Positions 43,801-54,743 of a stretch of DNA of 64,000 bases are shown piece by piece (position 1 is the first letter of the stretch; every line of letters starts with the position of its first letter). The position numbers and the translations under genes were made by a program. The stretch lies in contig JANBQC010000056.1 of NCBI GenBank assembly GCA_027576995.1, positions 1-64,000 on the forward strand, written 5' to 3'. Origin of the DNA: Dimargaris cristalligena. Taxonomy: Eukaryota > Kickxellomycota > Dimargaritomycetes > Dimargaritales > Dimargaritaceae. The notes below the pieces were generated by a model that did not search any database, had not been told where the DNA came from, and was given only the letters and a program-made list of their open reading frames with translations.

Positions 43801-46543
43801 GCTTTTGGACATGGTGTTCAATTCAGGTCGGGCGGACGAGCGCAAGGAATGGCTTCGCCAGTTCCAGCAAGGTACCTACCTAGACCACAATCAGGCCACC
43901 ATTCGCATATCCGACTTTATTAACCGAGAGTTGATCTTGTTCAGCATGGCGGATAACATTCGGTCGATTCCATCCATGGTCGATGGTTTCAAACCTGGCC
44001 AGCGCAAAGTACTCTTCTCTTGCATCAAACGCAATATTAAGAAGGAAGTGCGCGTGTCCCAGTTGGCGGCCCAGGTTGCGTCGGATACCCATTACCACCA
44101 CGGTGAGGACAGTTTGAGTGGCACCATTGTCAACATGGCCCAAGACTTCGTTGGGAGCAATAATCTCAATATCCTGTCCCCCAACGGTCAATTCGGTACC
44201 CGCTTCTCAGGGGGCGATGATTCGGCCAGCCCCCGTTACTTGAACACTCTCTTGTTGCCCATCACCCGCAAAATATACTGCCCACAGGATGATCACCTGC
44301 TTACTTACCTCAAGGAAGATAACGATTTGATCGAGCCAGAGTGCTACGTTCCCATTGTGCCCCTTGTGCTCATGAATAATGCAACCGGTATTGGTACCGG
44401 GTGGAGTACCAACATTCCTAGCTACAACCCGGTCGACATTGTCAATAATATCCGCCGTATCATGAATGGCCAGGAGATGGTCCCAATGGTACCTTGGTAC
44501 CGTGGCTACAGGGTAAGTGTCCGGCTAATATGTATATCCTAAGAACAGCGATGGCTGGCGTAATGGCACTTGGCCAGCGCCCTAAAGTTCCCTAGTCCCA
44601 TTTTCCTATAATCCTGACTTAATGCCAAATTTCTAGGGCTGCATTGCATGTTGTACTAACTTCATACATATTCCCCTATCCTTAAATTATGCTTACTACA
44701 GGGAACTATTCGTCCTGATGGCCCGGGCCGGTACTCATGCACGGGAATTATCAACCAGATCGACGATACCACCTTAGAAATCACCGAGCTGCCCATCAAG
44801 GTTTGGAACGAAAGTTACAAGCAGTTGATCGAATCGTGGTGCGTTGGTACGGATAAGGTCACGCCCTTTATTAAGGACTATGTCAACTATAGTGGGGTGT
44901 ACACCGTTCGGTTCGTCATTACCCTGACCCCCGAGGAAATGGCCAACGCCTTGGCCGAGGGTCTCGAAACTAAATTCCGCCTGATTACTCGCATTGCTAC
45001 GACCAATATGATCTGTTTCGATCGCAACCACCGCATTAAAAAGTACGAAGCTCCCGAAGAGATCATCCACGAGTTCTACGATCTCCGCCTACAGTTCTAT
45101 CAGAAGCGAAAGGAATGGATGATTGACCAGCTGACTCAAGACTATGTTCGCCTGGACAACCGCGTGCGGTTCATTCTAGAAATCATCGAGAATAAACTCG
45201 TTGTCCAGAACCGTAAAAAGGCCGACCTGGTCGCCGAGTTGCAAGCCCGTAAGTACACCCCGTTGGCAAAAATCAACAAGGGAACCAGTGCCAGTCTCCA
45301 GTCGAAGCCCGGCATCGACGCCAACGACGAAAACGGTAAAGACGGGGACGACGAGTCCACGACCTTAACCCCTGCCGCTGTAACGGCCCAGGGCTACGAC
45401 TATCTGCTTACCATGCCGATTTGGAATTTGACGCGCGAGAAGGTGGAGGAAATGGTCAAGAACCGGGACAGTAAGCAGGCCGAAATCGATATCTTGCTCA
45501 AAACGTCCCCGATTGAGCTCTGGAATGTGGACCTGGATGTCTTCCTGGAGGCGTGGCAGCAGAAACTCGAATACCATGATCGATTGGAACAGGAGACGAT
45601 CCAGGCACGTGCGGACCACGAGCAAGGTACGTCGGGGAAGAAGGCTAAGCCAAAGGCTAAACCGCGGGCCAAAGCGGTGAAGGTCAAGGTGGCTGATGAC
45701 GACGGAGTAGAGCCCAACGATTTGGCGCCCGCCAAAACCGCTGCTGTCCACAAACCGGCCGTTAAAGTGAAGACGGAAATCACCGACGAACCCGGAGTCA
45801 GCTTTGCCAATGTTTCAGCGAGCGGTGCCTCTCCCGCTAGTTCCACTGGGGCGAAGCCCGCTCCCAAAGCTCGAGGGAAGGGTAAAGCCGCCGCTACTAC
45901 TGCCGGCAAAATGGATGACAATCAGAAGTTGGACGGATTTCTTGTTGCCAAGCCCAAAGCGAAGCCCCAGGTGGTTGCTGACGACGATGACTCAGATGAC
46001 TCAGATGAGGATGATCTGTCACTATCCCTGACTGCCCGAATGAACAAGCTCTTGGCATCGCGTAAACGCAAGCTGGTTGATAGCGACGATGAGGATTTCG
46101 CGAACCCTATTTCGACCTCCTTGGCAACCAAACCCCCTCCGCCACGGGTGTCACCCGCCAAGCGCGCCAGCAAGGAAGTGGCTCCAGTAGTCTCAATGGA
46201 CAATTCGCCCTCGTCGGTATCGGATGCACTCGCTCCCAAGGCTAAGAGGCGTGTTACCAAAAAAGCCAGGGCCTCCCCAGGTGATACACCCAAGGCGTCC
46301 CCGGCCAAGGCCGCCCGGGTGACCGCCGGTCGAGCCAAGGCGAAACCCACCGTGATTGATTCGCCGACCTCCTCTGCCCAGGATGATTCGCCCATGCCCG
46401 CACGGCGGAGACCCGCTCGGTCGGCACGGGCCACTCGCCAGCCCGCTAAGTACGTGGAGATCAGTGACAGTGACGATGATAAGCCCGGGGACCACTCGGT
46501 CAGTGAGGCTGACTTTGATGAAGGCGATGAATCGGACTTTTAA
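40883..46543 (+). CDS. TOP2: DNA topoisomerase II
   Basis: Passes one DNA duplex through another with ATP to decatenate and relax chromosomes. Six exons: 40883-41281, 41475-42881, 43061-43174, 43335-43442, 43703-44512 and 44702-46543, all phase 0, giving 1,559 residues. The N-terminus is Lys/Ala/Pro-rich. ATPase motifs: E-I-L-V-N-A-A-D-N-K, N-N-G-K-G-I-P-I, G-H-L-L-T-S-S-N-Y and G-G-R-N-G-Y-G-A-K-L-C-N. The TOPRIM fold has L-T-E-G-D-S-A-R, P-L-R-G-K-M-L-N and T-D-Q/D-H-D-G-S-H, the last split by an intron. K-G-L-G-T-S spans exons 4/5. The catalytic Tyr is in A-S-P-R-Y near residue 855. The C-terminal about 350 residues are a disordered, charged tail with Lys-rich and Ser-Asp-rich stretches, ending E-S-D-F. 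Size and motif order are standard. Confidence 0.97.
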
Positions 46544-47323
46544 AACATGCGCCAGACTTTCACTTTCCTTCCGCCCTTACTTAATTGGCCTGGTTGACCT
46601 ATAATTTTAATCTTTACATATTTATATTTGCTTTTAACAGATGGCTATAAAATTATTAAGTTTACACCCCAGTTCTCGATATTCCTTTTCGGAGCTTCAT
46701 TTGCTATTAAATTGTACCAAATCCCCCCTTTTTTTTCATGCCTATTGGTCCACAGTCTTTGATTTCGAGTCACCGTCTTTTCCTATGTATAATAATTTGA
46801 ATAGCCAATCGCTCATATCCCGAATTATGTTCTTTTTCACGATTTGTTATTTTTATAACTAAAGCTTTTCATCCCAAATATGACAGGTGTGTGGTATTTA
46901 ACCTATTTACAGTCGGCTACAATGGTTGAGTTACGAGGAAAAGCTATTGCACATTGGACTGCCACCTGTCTCTAGGTGATATGGGCACACGGGGTTTAAC
47001 GCTCTGATACCTATACATAATCGTATTCCCCTGAATGGAGTGCTTGTATGGGTATTCCATGTTGCGTAATAATAGACGACTGCCAATTCAACACGTTTGT
47101 ATCCATGCGAAATTGGTTGGTGATAATAGCGACAAAATAGACTACTTAAAATGTGTTTTTTAGCCGGGATTTATTAATGGCATAACAATATTGTGAGGTA
47201 GTATAATTCTAGAAGTGTGCAATGAAGGGGGATATACATAAGGGAAACTTTCAGTCAGTTGGCGAAGCAGCGGGTAGGTAATTGGGCGTGAACTAGACAA
47301 GGCCCAGCATATTAGGGGGAGGG
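46544..47323. other. Intergenic region after TOP2
   Basis: About 0.8 kb of AT-rich DNA with no gene. Contains the 3' side of TOP2 and the 3' side of the minus-strand secreted-protein gene. Confidence 0.45.
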
Positions 47324-47689
47324 TTAGAATACAATGAGCAATTCTTTTGATGGTATCTGGATCCGATTATTGAAAGAGACGGCCATGATATAAATGGGTT
47401 TAGTCAAATTAGGGACCTTCTGGAGGGTCAGTCGGGTCTGTGGTTTAGAGCGTCTTTGCGTAGTAGGCTGCGAGACCGACAAGCGGGGCAAGGGGGCCTT
47501 ACGGGCAAAGAGTGGGAGCCGACGATGAGCTAGAATATCGGGCTTGGTGGCTGGGAGTGTGGTAGAATGTGGGGCCGATGGAACGGGAAGTTCGGTATTG
47601 ATGGGGGCAGCTGCGGAGGAAACCGGGGGAGCCGAAGTGGCAATGGTCACTACCAAAAGAACCGCAGAGAAAAGGTAAGTGAACTTCAT
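47324..47689 (-). CDS. Small secreted protein (family member 2)
   Basis: A 121-residue protein with an ATG start. The signal peptide is M-K-F-T-Y-L-F-S-A-V-L-L-V-V, with a likely cleavage after T-S-A near A-P-P-V. The mature chain has I-N-T-E-L-P-V-P-S-A-P, then I-L-A-H-R-R-L-P-L-F-A-R, Q-R-R-S-K-P-Q-T, and a tail ending L-L-I-V-F. It is basic, lacks Cys and has no recognised domain. It is closely related to the gene at 50.7 kb (same start, N-T-E-x-x-V-P-S-A, L-A-H-x-R, Q-R-R-S) and shares E-L-P-V-P with the gene at 10.8 kb. Its upstream DNA also matches that of the 50.7-kb gene, so a segment was duplicated. A dibasic L-A-H-R-R and Q-R-R could be processing sites; this is speculation. Confidence 0.55.
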   Translation of the reverse strand: MKFTYLFSAVLLVVTIATSAPPVSSAAAPINTELPVPSAPHSTTLPATKPDILAHRRLPLFARKAPLPRLSVSQPTTQRRSKPQTRLTLQKVPNLTKPIYIMAVSFNNRIQIPSKELLIVF

Positions 47690-49050
47690 TGCAAGTGATT
47701 ATGGAGTAGGTGTAATAAGTGGAGTAGGACCAACGAGGAGTGAAATGATGGTTTAAGGGTTGTTCGTGTATGAGATAATTCCAAGGGTAATATAATAACT
47801 ATTATGAGTAATGGTTAAAACCGATGTGAGATAATGAGTACCATTACATAGGGCGAACGGCGAGTTTAAATGGGCCCAAGGCAGTTAATTCCCGGGTTCC
47901 AGCCCAGATTGTCTGTGAGTTGCTGTATCTCTTTCAACTCCCACAAATCTTGGGTCTGTTCATATTACGCAAATGTACTACATACCACCAAAGCTAGTGG
48001 GGTTGACCCATATGCCTAACAGAGGAGAGCGGGCGGTCACGGATGATCCATTTGGGCAAGTTCATGGTGTCCGAATGTCGCGATTTGCAAGATATATTAT
48101 GGGGTTATGGTGTGCATTTTAATCCCTTCGGGCCCCATACTGAAGTATACTCTATTTAATCAGCGTACACTACACTACTCATTTATGGTATTACTGTTAA
48201 CCGGACGATACGACAAGTCCCAGAAATCCTCGGCTTGCTAATTAATCTTTGGTGGTTGTGATTTGCGTAAAAAAAAAGGCCGATGTGCCAATTAATTACA
48301 CACTTATATACGGTCATCGGTGAATTATGCCCATTAAATCTCTACCCATCGATCCGCCAATGATTGCGGGGGTAATAAAGGCATTGATAAACAGATATTC
48401 AAGGAAATCTCCAAAAGCATCCCCTTATATTGAGACAGTCCTATTCGTCAACTATAATTATGCCAATAGCCGATCTAGTGGAGACAAATCTCTCTCTCTC
48501 CCCCCCCCAACCGCCTACGCCCAACGACTTACATTAATAGCTCTTACGTATTTTCAGAACTCTTCTCTCTCGGTAGTCCCAGGGGATTTCCTATTTCGCT
48601 ATTTTACTATTACGTATTGACGATATTGGTAATATTTTGCTTAATGTATCAGGGCCAGTGGATCTACCTATGGTGACTACCCAACGCAAGTGATATTGTG
48701 TGACTACTGCCAAGCCCGGGAACGAAGAACCTTGAAGAATACCCAGTTGTTCTAATTTAAGCCACATAAACTCACCTAATCAGGGATGTCGGTGGCCCAA
48801 ATTGAAAATGATGGTGATTAAAACAGGCGGGACTGCAACCTTGGGTGTACATTACTATCCAATATTGGTTTAGAGGTGTGGATTTTGTTAGCTTTTATGA
48901 TTAAATCAAAAACATATACCACTGCCTTACCATATCCAAAAGTGCTGGTAAAAATGCAGGCATTTAAATATTTCTCTCCACTGCAATGTTAATATTAGCT
49001 AAATTTACCAAACACCTAGGGTCCACCTTTATACTCCATATTGTGGTATA
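47690..49050. other. Intergenic region: left copy of a diverged segmental duplication
   Basis: Sequence from the secreted-protein gene to about 48620 can be followed in the same order in 50803-51618. Clear matched words include GAGCGGGCGGT-CAC/TAC at about 48028 and 51140. One short plus-strand frame (48327) is listed separately. From about 48850 the DNA becomes CpG-free and leads into the TIR element. Confidence 0.45.
48327..48620 (+). CDS. Short open frame in duplicated segment (left copy)
   Basis: An ATG frame of 97 codons starting M-P-I-K-S-L-P-I-D-P and containing I-A-G-V-I-K-A-L-I-N. A partly similar frame at 51406 starts M-P-I-R and contains L-A-G-G-V-T-K-A-M-K. Whether either is translated is unknown; retained similarity might just reflect the DNA duplication. 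No signal peptide or domain recognised. Confidence 0.25.
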   Translation: MPIKSLPIDPPMIAGVIKALINRYSRKSPKASPYIETVLFVNYNYANSRSSGDKSLSLPPPTAYAQRLTLIALTYFQNSSLSVVPGDFLFRYFTITY

Positions 49051-50085
49051 TTAGCCCATCTAATCCACCTTAATCCAGCTGGTTAGACTCCAGACCATAT
49101 TAGGCCTTATTGCACCATACTAGGATTCCCATAGCTACCCCCAGTACCATGGGATTATACTGCATTATATATAACCTTTCCCCCACCCAGACTTTACCCT
49201 GTGTACTAATCACTCAGGTACTGATCCATAAGTCTCTTCCAGTTACCATCAGAGTCTTCCAGATATCCATAGCTATCCAGTCAGCCTATTTACCAATATC
49301 CTATAGCCTTATTAGTATCTTTCCCTTAGGACCTTGCTCTGGAGTCATCCCTATGTATATATAACCAGGCCCCATTGGGACCAGTTGGATTCCTTAGCTT
49401 ATTCCTATCCTTAGTTTACTCTTAATAAACTCTATATACACTTACTCCCCTTATATCAACTAGTAAGTATGCCTGCTACATGTCCCTTAATTATACCTGC
49501 ATTTAGCCTTTATTAGCTAGTACTATGCCCCATACCTGATGCTAGTAAATAGCTTAGCTAAGTCTAAGCCCTGCCTACCATTAGAAGCCTATCCTTAGGA
49601 CTCTTGATAGACTAAGAGTGGTTAACCTAGATGACAGGGATCATCTAGAAGGGAATATTAAAGGTCCCTGTTGGGGTTAATCAGTACCTGGAAGACTTTA
49701 ATATAAAGTAATGGGTCTTCAGGTTAATAACTGAGCACAAGTACCAGAGCCTGGTAGTAAAAATTAGGGGGAGGGGTGGAAATAGGATATCCTCATGATT
49801 CCAGGTATCATTATGGGAAGGGGCTGTGGTATAAAAGGGTTAAATACAGGTGGGTTATATGGAAATTCATTTTCTCTTTTAGGTTGGGTTAGTTGACTTA
49901 ATACACTGGGATGCCTGTTCATGATTGTATAATTTGTATATTAGATTTGACTTCAATTAGAAAAAAATATTATGTCTAAAAAATGAATCAAAAGCCATTA
50001 AGATTGATGGTATGTACCAAAATATTTTGTCTAGGAATGTGCTACTGTTAATTTAGCCACCCACCTATCTCTACTTAATACATAC
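48850..50085. repeat. Second CpG-free block
   Basis: About 1.2 kb in which I see no CG dinucleotides, in contrast to both flanks. It encloses the TIR element copy at 49052-49640. The remainder has no recognised repeat. Confidence 0.55.
49052..49640 (+). mobile_element. TIR element copy E
   Basis: Begins TAGCCCATCTAATCCACCTT and continues through the full series of internal words shared with copies A and D (TAGGCCTTATTGCACCATAC, TCAACTAGTAAGTATGCC, AGAAGCCTATCCTTAGGACT). The left terminal repeat is clear; the right terminus is degraded. It is the only copy of this family outside the 23-27 kb block in this window. Confidence 0.6.
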
Positions 50086-50556
50086 CGGCAAGTTCGGGTA
50101 ATATAATAGCTGCGCATAACTGCACCCCCATTTAAGAAATACTTTGCCAAGTACCGCATTTTGTTTTCCTTGACCGGGTGAATCAATTAATCCGAATTAT
50201 TTGCACTGGCTTGCATTAACAATTGGATAATGATGGCCAGGTACATTCATATAAACTCGCTATAAAATATGTGTTTATTGTATTTTCAGGGTAAATGCCA
50301 AAGTGATATAACTATTTTACAATAAGGCATGGTGATGGGGGATATGGCTATCAAAAAAAAAACGCCCAGTGCCTGGCAATACGATATATGGCGGCAGTTG
50401 GCCATGATCCATATAAATCTCAAGGCTTCAAAATGAGGTAAGCATATGAAGATTTTTACCAAGAATCAGGGCAATTGTGTTATCAGTAGACAGAGGCGCA
50501 ATACGTAACTGCTTATCCGCAGCTATATTATCACTGGGGACAAGCTGGGTCGGTTG
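49641..50556. other. Intergenic region right of TIR copy E
   Basis: Left part is CpG-free until about 50085; the rest is ordinary AT-rich DNA. An A-run occurs at 50354-50363. No gene. Confidence 0.4.
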
Positions 50557-50802
50557 TTATGAGCGTCTTTGAATTATTGGCCGTGAGCCTAAATTACAGG
50601 AATAGAGAGCAGTACGAGCAAAGTGTGGGTGGCGGTGATGGGCTAGAACGTCTGACTCGGTGACTGGAGGTGTGACATGGCGCTGGGCCGACGGAACTTG
50701 AAATTCGGTGTTGACGGGGACGACCGCGGACGATACCAGCGGTGCCGAGGGGACAGCGACTACCGCTAAAAGAACCGCAGTGTACAGGTAAGTGAACTTC
50801 AT
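50557..50802 (-). CDS. Small secreted protein, shortened copy (family member 3)
   Basis: An 81-residue frame: signal peptide M-K-F-T-Y-L-Y-T-A-V-L-L-A-V-V-A-V, likely cleavage near P-S-A-P, then N-T-E-F-Q-V-P-S-A, L-A-H-H-R-H-P-H-F-A-R and a final Q-R-R-S. It aligns with the 47.5-kb protein along its whole length but stops where the relative continues with K-P-Q-T. The Ser-Lys codons there correspond to TCA-TAA here. The remaining 40-residue tail is therefore missing. It may be a functional shorter form or a decaying copy; a start, signal peptide and one Cys-containing difference near the end are all intact, so I list it as a gene. Confidence 0.45.
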   Translation of the reverse strand: MKFTYLYTAVLLAVVAVPSAPLVSSAVVPVNTEFQVPSAQRHVTPPVTESDVLAHHRHPHFARTALYSCNLGSRPIIQRRS

Positions 50803-53800
50803 TGCAGATGACCGTGGGGCTGTAGTGGTAAGTGGAATAGGCCCGAAAATGACAACGAAGGCGGGTTAAACGATGATACACGCGTATGGGCGATTTCAAT
50901 AGAAAAAGTAAGAGCTGTTCGGAGTAATGATTAAAAGAATGAGGGATGATATATAGCAAAAATCAGGTGAACAGTGTGGTTATGTAGGAAACTGGCCAAA
51001 TACCTCTCCTCCAGCTCAGTTCGGCCGTGAGTCGCTGTGCTCCTCCAATACCTACAGGACCTTCTCCTATTCATTTGGCACCAACGTACTACTCACAGCC
51101 TAAACTAATGAAGTTACCGGGATTTTCGACAGGGGGGAGCGGGCGGTTACCTATGATCTACTTGAGAGGGCTCATATTTGCGACGGTCACGATTGCCACA
51201 TTTCACTATTGGAAAATTATACGTATGAAAATAATCCGAGCCACAATAATGCGGTTTAGTGCACCCAATCGGCCCAGAATCTGTTACTCTGCCATCGCCG
51301 TGCTGCTAATGGTACAGGTTGTTTAAATTAGTTGTATGCCGCTTGGCCTACAATCGGGGTGATACACATTTAATTGACGGGTGTACTAATTGATACCATA
51401 CTCACATGCCAATCCGTGGATCGTGTACATCCCTATCCCTGTCTATTGATGTGCAATTGGCCGGGGGAGTAACAAAGGCAATGAAAATCGAACGCCCGGA
51501 AATATCTGGTATATATTACATTAGTTCGGTATTTAATAGGGCATATATGAGTAGATACGATGGACGATCCGGGCAAATGATCATCACAGAAGGGTACATC
51601 CACACCCATTATGCTTAGCATTCGGTTAACTGGTCACTATCGTCATTCCGCCCGAGGGCCCATTGCACTTACACCTTTATAGGAGGGTACCATACAATGT
51701 TGTTCAATCACTTCTCCAATTCGATCCAAAAAGTATATGTAAATCCCGAGACTATTGGGCTCGCCAAGCTAGAACAATCAAAGCTGATTATTCGCTGGCG
51801 CACTCCTGGGACTTGGAAGGATCGTTTCAGACCAAGATGGCGAGGTGATGTTTTCAATAACTATCCCCAGTAATGCCCTATATGGCATTATATGGGTCTT
51901 TAAACACCATCACGCTGTCGATCCACTTGCAGACGCCGTGAATGCCAATGTATGAAATAGAGAAGTGTCAAATAGAGCGGCTGGATTATAGGGTGACCGT
52001 TGCCTTTGGTTGATAGTAATAATAAAACTGCAATCGATTATAATCTAGCTACGAACAGCTCGAATCGGGCATATACCACATGTGATCCAGCATTGGAAAC
52101 ATACTCCCACATAGGTGAGAAATGTCATTTTATCGGGTGTTTTATTCTGTAGCAAGTTATGGGGTAGCCGCACTTTGGTTAATAGCAGTAAACCACAGGG
52201 ATTGTCGTAATAGGATTGGCCTATAGATGAATCCATCGACATTATAGTGATAGTATACCTGGTTATTTTATGCGACCAGATTTACGGCTAAAAAGACTGG
52301 CCAACTTTGATTGATCACGACAGATGATTTTATCGGGAACCGCCAAGTGCGGGAATAGTGTACCGCGATGAATACATTTCTATTGTAATTCAGACTATTA
52401 GAGCAAGCGGGCAATGTTTGTATGCACTCAGGTACCACCTTCCTCCACACTGATAGTAAGAGTCGAATTAGTGAAAAATCTGCTACTGCCATTATTCCTC
52501 ACATTATCAACTACTGCTCTTCAAGTGGTAGCCAGCTGTAAGTACAAATCCATAATAGAGCAATCTTTAGCCTTGCCGAGCCTTGCGAATTGGGGACGAA
52601 TAAAGATGCTATATTCTACCGTTCTGCTGACCGGCAACTATATTAGTATTTCGTCAGTTTGAGCTGTTTTACTGCAGGGCTAAATACTCACACCAGCAAT
52701 CAATGCAATTGACATAGCCTCTTCCTACCCCTACTGGACTGCCATCCGGGGCCACGGTATAGATATCGCTAAATGGGATGTTACTACGGCCCACTTTCCT
52801 TCAATCACTATTGGCGAACCACCCGCACCAATTCGAGGCTTCACCAATTGTCACCCCCTTGACCAACGCACGTATAACATTGTACCGCTTTTATCACTGC
52901 ATACCTCCCCCTGATGGCTTCGGAGCTATTTACTATTACTCTATTGTCGGTATAACTATATAACAATGACTTTTACCAGCAGATATTCACATTGTACCTT
53001 TTTGATGGTTTTCTACTCTTTCAAAATCCCTTTCCCTCAGGTTTCCCCCTTGCCGCTCCGTTATGCCGGTTGTCTTTTTGCTAGTCATTCCCGCGCCAGC
53101 ATTGGGCGAGCTATTAGACAGCCTTGATTTTAACCTTATTACAGCGCCATAGACACCCTAACCCTGCCCCTTGGTAGTATAATTAACCATTTTGAGATTT
53201 ACGTATGGGCCGTTGATATAGAATACCTTTAGTACAATGTGCATATAGCCTGACTTAATAGCAGTATTCCCACTTGCGACGGTAGTTAACCCCTCTAATA
53301 CTGATTAGAGCCCATATGATGTGGGCTTCCTAAGAATACGACACCAGTAATTGGCTCATCTAGTATTTACTCCATTTAGAACAGCAGAATGGTGAGGGGC
53401 ATCGGTATATGAACACTGAAGTGTATAGCACTAATCGAGGGTCCATTTAATGATGTTAATGATGGCTTCGGAAATTATCTACGGGTATCCAGAAAACTCT
53501 GGTGGGAACTAGAGGGGTCTTTGATTAAGGATGAATTTCAATGCATGAGACCTTTGAGTATGGCCTGGGGTGACTGATCAATGACCCTCGCGGTGCTAGG
53601 CGTTGTCATGGGAATAGTGCTGTAACATATTACATTATTAAGTACCGATTCAGGTAAGCGGTCTGGCGGATATGATACCCTCCTCACCTAATTTGATAAC
53701 AAACTAGCCCAAACGCATGTTCCAACCCGGCGACGGCCCCGTCTGGTATATTTAGATCCCACGTCTATCACCCAACACACATATATTACCCGTTGATTAA

Positions 53801-54743
53801 TCAATTCGCTACCCCTTCCTAATGTCTCTCAGTTTATTATTCTAGTTATCATACATTTTGCCCACTGGATCATTCAATAAAGTGTCCTTGTAATATACCT
53901 ATTCTCGACGTCGGACACTCAAGTGTATACTTGAAGAATCCAGGATGACAGAATAAGCATGCGGCAAAAACTGGACAGCTACATTAACCACCCAGCTGCT
54001 GCAACTAAGCTGGAGTCGATTTGAGATCCAAATGCACCACACCATTTCTATATTACCAGCTCCTTTCTAATATGCAAGATAGAATTGCAATCTCATTTAC
54101 AAACTGACATCAAATCTCACCAGGTTTTACAGCATAGCATGCAATTAACTGGCCAATTTTCCCCTGTCCTAATTCACCAGTCTTATTTTGAAAGAATTAA
54201 TCAACTTCATTTATAATAACCAATGCCATCAATCATGCTAGTAAAATGACATGGCGCACATTCGCACAAACTTGTATAAATCACAAATCGGGTCTAGAAA
54301 ATGGGGAAAACAGTGGTAAATGATGAGGAGGGGGAATACAGAAGAGTAGTGCAATATGCGGGATAGTCCAAAATGGTAGGATATTCAGATATAGATATAA
54401 AGTACAGAATGAGTATGATAAAGTACGGTGAAGGGGGAGGAGGGGGTATTCGCCAATGGCGCGGGTTTTAGTCGTAATATGTAGAGGGGATGCATATATG
54501 TATGTATAACTGGGAGATAGTGGATATGAGGGAATGGGTAAATGTAAATATGTACAATTCATAAGGATAGATTATAAGGGATGTAGCAATTGCATCGAGC
54601 AAATAGTTTAGTAAAAGGTAATGGGTGGGCCATTCATGGGGATATAACAATCGGCAACAGAACTCCGGCAATACACCCAAACCATCTTGTTCGAAAATGG
54701 CCAAAGCCTAGTCACCCAAAATGCAGTGGGACAAAAGGCGCGA
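50803..54743. other. Gene-poor region, including right copy of the segmental duplication
   Basis: 50803-51618 matches 47690-48620 in order with many substitutions. From 51.6 to 54.7 kb I see no gene: open frames are short with no ATG or no domain. The final stretch from about 54280 is purine-rich on the plus strand and probably the 3' untranslated region of the Myb gene on the minus strand. Confidence 0.45.
51406..51618 (+). CDS. Short open frame in duplicated segment (right copy)
   Basis: An ATG frame of 70 codons starting M-P-I-R-G-S, counterpart of the frame at 48327. Similarity covers about the first half. Unproven as a gene. Confidence 0.2.
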   Translation: MPIRGSCTSLSLSIDVQLAGGVTKAMKIERPEISGIYYISSVFNRAYMSRYDGRSGQMIITEGYIHTHYA

